A stretch of DNA of 64,000 nt from Nymphaea colorata (taxonomy: Eukaryota; Streptophyta; Magnoliopsida; Nymphaeales; Nymphaeaceae): positions 24,817,703 to 24,881,702 of the forward strand of contig NC_045146.1 of the NCBI RefSeq assembly GCF_008831285.2, given 5' to 3'. Below are positions 60,001 through 64,000 of the stretch, in pieces. The notes beneath the pieces are model-generated. The model made no database searches and was not told the origin of the DNA. It saw nothing but the letters and a program-made list of their open reading frames with translations. Position 1 is the first letter of the stretch, and each line of letters opens with the position of its first letter. The translations under genes were made by a program, and so were the position numbers.

Positions 60001-61583
60001 AGTCCAGCCCAGAAGGTGCTAGCAAGGCAGCTTTCATTTGAAATAACTCCAGGAAAAAGCCTGCTTGTCACTGGTGAGTGAACCACTTGTTTGCCCTTGG
60101 TGCCACAATGTATATTTTTTAAGTCTAATTTACTGCTTTGTTGCTGAAGGTCCCAATGGAAGTGGAAAAAGCTCTATATTTAGGGTCCTCCGTGGTTTAT
60201 GGCCCATTGTGAGTGGGAGACTCATTCAGCCCAGGCAAAGTTCACATGAAGTTCAAGGATCATGTGATGTTTTTTATGTTCCTCAACGGCCATATACATG
60301 TTTAGGAACATTGAGGGATCAGATTATTTATCCACTCTCTCAGCATGAAGCGGAGCAGATGGTGTCAAAGATCTCTGGATCAGGTTAACATACATAAAAG
60401 GAAAAAAATATCATCATGCTTTGTAGCTGGAATATATTTCATTTCCTTTCTTTTTTTTTTTTTAAGAAAACATGATATCTGCCAGGTCACAGATTAACCA
60501 ATAAGCACATTTATGTATGTTTTTGAATTTTGAAAAAAAAAAGGGTTTAGCTCAGGGTACGGGTGTTAATGATTTGGTTATGAATTTAGGGTTTCCTTTT
60601 TCTTGTTGTGACATCTTCAATCTGATCTGGCTCCACTTCTTATATATTTGGCTGATCTGAATGTCTCCAATTTTGCTCCCTCCAGTTTGAAATTTTTGCA
60701 CAAATCAACATTCTCTTGTGCGCAGGCAAGTCTGCAATCTTGTTTGTGCAGGTGTTGCTTGTCTTGCATTTCTATATTTGTGAAAGCCATATAACGCCTT
60801 TGTTTGTGGTACATCTTTGAGAGTGGTTATTTTAAGTATAACTAAGACTAGGTTATGAATGTTAAATTTGGTCAATAGTTTCTGAATGCAATTTGAAAGA
60901 AAGCACATGGTGATATATGCAGGCGATAGATCTCATCCAGCTCAACTGTTGGATGCTCGATTATGTTTTGTTCTTCAGAATGTTCGACTGACCTACCTTG
61001 TAGAAAGGGAGGAGGGTGGCTGGGATGCTACCCAAAGTTGGGAAGATGTTCTTTCTCTTGGGGAGCAACAAAGGCTCGGCATGGTGAGTTTAGAAAAGGC
61101 AAATATGCTCGTTTTTATGTCGAGGTCCTTTTAGCGGTTAACCCATTGATGAACGCCGTTATAGTTACTATTTAAAATCTATGTACTTGGCAGGCACGGT
61201 TATTCTTCCACCATCCGAGATTTGGAATTCTTGATGAATGTACCAAGTATATACCACTTCTGTGACTTATGCAAGTTTTTAATTTTTGCTTTGGTTAAAT
61301 ATTCTTCATCATGATGATACTTTCTCCTTGATGACAGTGCAACAAGTGTTGACATTGAAGAGCACCTTTACAAACTTGCCAAGGAGATGGGAATTACTGT
61401 TGTGACTACTTCTCAAGTATGTATTTGTGATATATATATTTGGATTCTGCATTTCTAGCTGAGGTGGATTCAAACTGACATGTTGTTACGTCTCAGAGGC
61501 CTGCCTTGATACCATTCCATTCGGTAGAATTGAGATTGATTGATGGTGAAGGTAACTGGGAACTGTATTTGATCAACAGCTGA
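41070..61583 (+). CDS. ABCD1: Peroxisomal ABC transporter, subfamily D full-size (COMATOSE/PXA1/PED3 orthologue)
   Basis: Imports fatty acyl-CoAs and jasmonate/auxin precursors into peroxisomes for beta-oxidation. 25 coding exons: 41070-41131, 43396-43678, 44525-44749, 45248-45445, 46861-47315, 47911-48043, 48137-48215, 49150-49388, 49501-49805, 49907-50018, 50127-50288, 50414-50513, 50609-50717, 52195-52285, 53908-54032, 54357-54506, 55486-55558, 57563-57743, 57835-57993, 59918-60073, 60150-60383, 60923-61083, 61194-61246, 61338-61416, 61497-61583. They join to 4011 bp, 1336 aa, against 1337 in Arabidopsis as I recall. The start [14 protein letters not shown] matches the family N-terminus. 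Half 1: TMD, EAA-like motif near 297-306 ([11 protein letters not shown]), Walker A 479-487 (GPNGSGKSS), signature LSLGEQQ 580-586, Walker B to Glu605, switch His634. Half 2: TMD, Walker A 1133-1141, signature 1254-1260, Walker B to Glu1279, and Gln1308 in place of the switch His, as I recall for plant relatives. All introns are GT-AG. Confidence 0.97.
43915..43978. repeat. 32-bp tandem duplication in ABCD intron 2
   Basis: GTGCTAAAGATTTGGACTAA and on is repeated perfectly with starts at 43915 and 43947. Confidence 0.95.
46782..46876 (+). repeat. 51-bp duplication of the exon 5 splice acceptor
   Basis: Copy 1 (46782-46832) and copy 2 (from 46833) share AACAGTTTTGCTGCTTATG, then TAG|GCATA and TTCTTGG. 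Copy 2 is the true intron 4/exon 5 junction (exon starts 46861); copy 1 is a matching acceptor 51 bp upstream. Confidence 0.92.
51854..51925. repeat. 36-bp tandem duplication in ABCD intron 13
   Basis: Two near-perfect copies of ATTTTGTGGTACTCTGGTCG plus TTTTGCTCGTCTTAG, starting at 51854 and 51890. Confidence 0.93.
52009..52146. repeat. 68-bp perfect tandem duplication in ABCD intron 13
   Basis: The block beginning GCCCCCTTTTGACTTAAATT and ending GGTTACTGTGGGGTATTTT occurs at 52013 and 52081 without visible mismatch. It implies a recent event or gene conversion, about 50 bp before exon 14. Confidence 0.95.
54886..55113. repeat. 111-bp-period tandem duplication in ABCD intron 16
   Basis: A block from TGAAATTTCCAAATGAAATT to GTCTATTTTATGGAAAAAAT is present at 54886 and 54997. 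The second copy has a small internal CATGAAT expansion and a different poly-T length. Confidence 0.94.
57047..57074. repeat. (AT)n microsatellite in ABCD intron 17
   Basis: Pure AT run of about 14 units in the intron before exon 18. Confidence 0.95.
58764..58798. repeat. (CA)n-(TA)n microsatellite in ABCD intron 19
   Basis: A CA run passing into a TA run; a TG run of similar size lies at about 58611-58626 in the same intron. Confidence 0.9.
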
Positions 61584-62698
61584 AAGCAGGAATCAAGTTT
61601 CGACACCAGCTGAAGTAACACAAGTTTAAGCAGTAGAGAACTGGAACCTACATTCCATATGTGCAGACACCCTGAGCACAAAGACAGTTCCATTGATGCG
61701 TGGATAGTAGAAGGTTGCTGATTGCAGGTGCATCTGTGGGTTGTGCTTGATTCTGTGTGGAACCAGCTGTGCGGCTGACTGAAGCACTATGAAAACTCTT
61801 GCAGCTTGGTGCACTTTGTCTGGATTGAACAGTTTGTGCATCAGAAATGTGGAAAGGGAAAATGCATAATTAGCTGCGACTCCATCGTATCATTTAAAGT
61901 TCACCATTCATCCTGACAGGTGCATTCTCAACAGATGTACATACTAGATGAAGTGCAATAAAATTGCCACTAATATATTGAGGTAAAAGCTTCAAAGGAG
62001 GCAGCTATATTTCACATGATGTGAAGGACATGTATGGAATAATGAAGCTGTACTCTTTCACCTTCCATCATTTCCATTTTCACATAATTCGAAATACATG
62101 TGTGTAAAGGGTTGACGTTGATCCTGCCTCACCTTCCATTCCATTTTCACCTATGCACATATTCATGTAAGAGGCTAGGTAAGCAACTTGTGTTCCTTTG
62201 CCATGTATCTGTACATAAGGCTGTAAGATGCCAATTCTTTTAGTGGCTGTTCTATATTCATGAAAAATTCATTTCTGCTAATAGCAGCTACTGTCAGCTG
62301 TCAGACCATATTTTTATTCTCTATGCATGCTAAAAAGTGGTGGTGCTTCAATGGAGCTTGGGGAACAAGTTGATCATATCAAGTTCAGTTGTGTGGAAAC
62401 GAGGGACTTGGCAAGGCGTGCAACAAACAATTCAAATATTTTCACAGATGATTTTGTTTCCCCAAATCTGCGACATGGTATTTTTTAAACTTTTTAATAC
62501 GTGTACATATAATAATGCCTGAGCTCTTTGGACTCTTTTCCAAATTCATCCATGCTTATAGGCATTGACTTATTGATCGTTGCCCTGTTGTTACACACAA
62601 CCATGATAACTGTCACTCTGGCTACTTAAAGGTAATCGGCTTCAATTTTTAATTTGGAATGCTTGAGTTTTTTTCAATTGTCCGTAGATCAGGTAAAA
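61584..62698. other. ABCD 3' UTR and downstream spacer
   Basis: The 3' UTR should occupy the first few hundred bases. AATAAA at 61957-61962 is the best polyadenylation signal, about 375 bp after the stop. No further gene is seen before the minisatellite. Confidence 0.6.
61957..61962 (+). terminator. Putative polyadenylation signal of ABCD gene
   Basis: Canonical AATAAA, about 375 bp after the stop codon at 61581-61583. Plant signals are loose, so other sites may be used. Confidence 0.4.
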
Positions 62699-64000
62699 TC
62701 TGGGATTTTTTTCTGGATTTCGTATTCTGATCTATAAAAAAACCATGGAAAAAAATTTCGTGGAGTTTTAGGATAGAATTTATTTATCAAGGAAAAAAAA
62801 TTCGTGGATCCTTTAGGATGGATTTTTAATCGTGGAAAAAACTCTTCATGGATTTGTTAGTATGGATTTTTTTTCATGGAAAAATCTTTTCGTGGATCTT
62901 TTAGAATGGAGTTTAGAACATGGAAAAAATTTCCTGAATTTTTTGGAACGGATTTTTAGTCATGGAAATGGAAATCATGGAAAAAAGATTCCTGGATATT
63001 TTTGGAATGGATTTTCAGTCATGGAAAGAATTTTCCTTGATTTTTCTAAAAATTTTCACGGATCTTATGGCATTGGAATCATTGAAAATATTTTTCTTGG
63101 ATCTTTCGGAATGGATTTTTAGTCATGGAGAAATTTTTCTGGATCTTTTAGAATGGATTTTCAGTCATGGATATCCTGGATTTTTTGTCATGAAAAAATT
63201 TTCCTGGATATTTTGTCATAGAAAAATTGTCCTGGATTTTTTGTCATGAAAAATTGTCCAGGATTTTTTGTCATGAAAAAATTGTCCAGGATTTTTGGTC
63301 ATGGAAAAATTGTCCAGGATTTTTTGTCATGGAAAAATTGTCCAGGATTTTTTGTCATGGAAAAATTGTCCAGGATTTTTTGTCAGGAAACAATTTTCTT
63401 GGATTTTTTGTCATGGACAAATTCTGACGGATTTTATGGGATGGAATTAAATCATGGAAAAAAATTTTAATGGATCCATTGTGGACTTTAAATCATGGAC
63501 AAAATTTTCTTTGATCTCTTGGAATGGATTTTTTACTATGGAAAAAACTTTTCTGGATCCTTTGGAATGGATTTTCAGTCATCGAAAAAATGTTCCTACA
63601 TTTTTTGTCATGAAAAACTTTTCCTGGATTTTTTGTCATGAAAAACTTTTCCTGGATTTTTTGTCATGGAAAAATTATCCTGGTATTTTTGTCATGAAAA
63701 ATTTTTCCTTGATATTTTGTCATGGAAAAATTTTCCTGGATTTTTTGTCATGGACAAATTTTCACGAATTTTATGGGATGGATTTTGAAAAAAAGATTTC
63801 TTGGATCTTTTGTAATAGACTTTTAGTCATGGCAAAAAAATTTCCTGGACTTTTAGTCGTGGTAAAAAATTTCCGGGATCTTTCGGAATGGATTTTTAGT
63901 CATGGAGAAATTTTCCTGGATCAGGCAAGAATGGATTTATAGTCATGAAAAAATTTTCCTAGATGTTTTGGAACGGATTTTAATCATGGACAATATTTTC
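62699..64000 (+). repeat. Minisatellite of catgga(a)n/ggatttttt units, continues past window
   Basis: Tandem variant units built from GGATTTTTTGTCATGG and AAAAATTTTCCT. The most regular part (about 63170-63420) has a 28-bp period. Elsewhere longer units include GATCTTTTGGAATGGATTTTCAGT, giving about 42-46 bp. The left boundary is gradual and the array runs off the right edge. Apparent open frames of 60-160 codons here are translations of the repeat, rich in DFLSWKN and GFFVMEK, and are not genes. Confidence 0.93.

Noticed and set aside
62832-63942. Open frames of 66-162 codons at the right edge.
   Set aside because: They are translations of the 28-bp minisatellite.
1-64000. Search for a CRISPR array, prokaryotic operon, organellar insertion or viral insertion.
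   Set aside because: No evenly spaced repeats with unique spacers, no ribosome-binding-site operons and no organellar gene block were seen; the window is plant nuclear DNA.

Overview
This is a stretch of a flowering-plant nuclear genome. The evidence is the set of plant-type genes with many GT-AG introns, AT-rich intergenic DNA, Tourist-like MITEs, an LTR retrotransposon primed by initiator tRNA-Met, and many (AT)n and (CT)n microsatellites. I cannot place the species from the sequence. No plastid, bacterial or viral operon-like block is seen.

Layout from left to right: (1) two tandem amidase-signature genes on the minus strand, the first cut by the left edge (1-2270) and the second complete (3753-7214, 5 exons, 521 aa); (2) a minus-strand secreted Ole e 1-domain protein with a plant-specific C-terminal domain (8319-9721, 3 exons); (3) about 4.6 kb with no gene I can support; (4) a minus-strand NIPA-type magnesium transporter (14301-18871, 9 exons, 349 aa, first intron GC-AG); (5) about 10 kb of gene-free DNA with small duplications, MITEs, a possible LTR fragment and a 30-nt U2 snRNA fragment; (6) an intronless cytosolic cyclophilin on the minus strand (28907-29425, 172 aa); (7) a decayed Ty1/copia element on the minus strand (30761-37227) with both LTRs, a 5-bp target duplication, PBS and polypurine tract; (8) the main gene, a plus-strand full-size peroxisomal ABC transporter of subfamily D (COMATOSE/PXA1/PED3 type). 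Its 25 coding exons run from 41070 to 61583, and the joined exons stay in frame for 1336 aa; (9) a minisatellite of about 28-bp units from about 62.7 kb to the right edge.

The genes are ordinary, separately transcribed plant loci with no sign of a shared pathway, apart from the two amidase paralogues made by tandem duplication. Splice sites for all multi-exon genes were placed by hand from GT/GC-AG signals, phase continuity and family alignment from memory. Every joined coding sequence is a multiple of three.

I did not find a convincing new biological system. The items most worth a second look are a duplicated splice acceptor in the ABCD gene whose upstream copy would lead to an in-frame stop, the GC-AG intron in the NIPA gene, the Asp-to-His change beside the nucleophile of the complete amidase, the U2 snRNA fragment, the long copia leader, and the terminal minisatellite that is open in all three plus-strand frames over much of its length.
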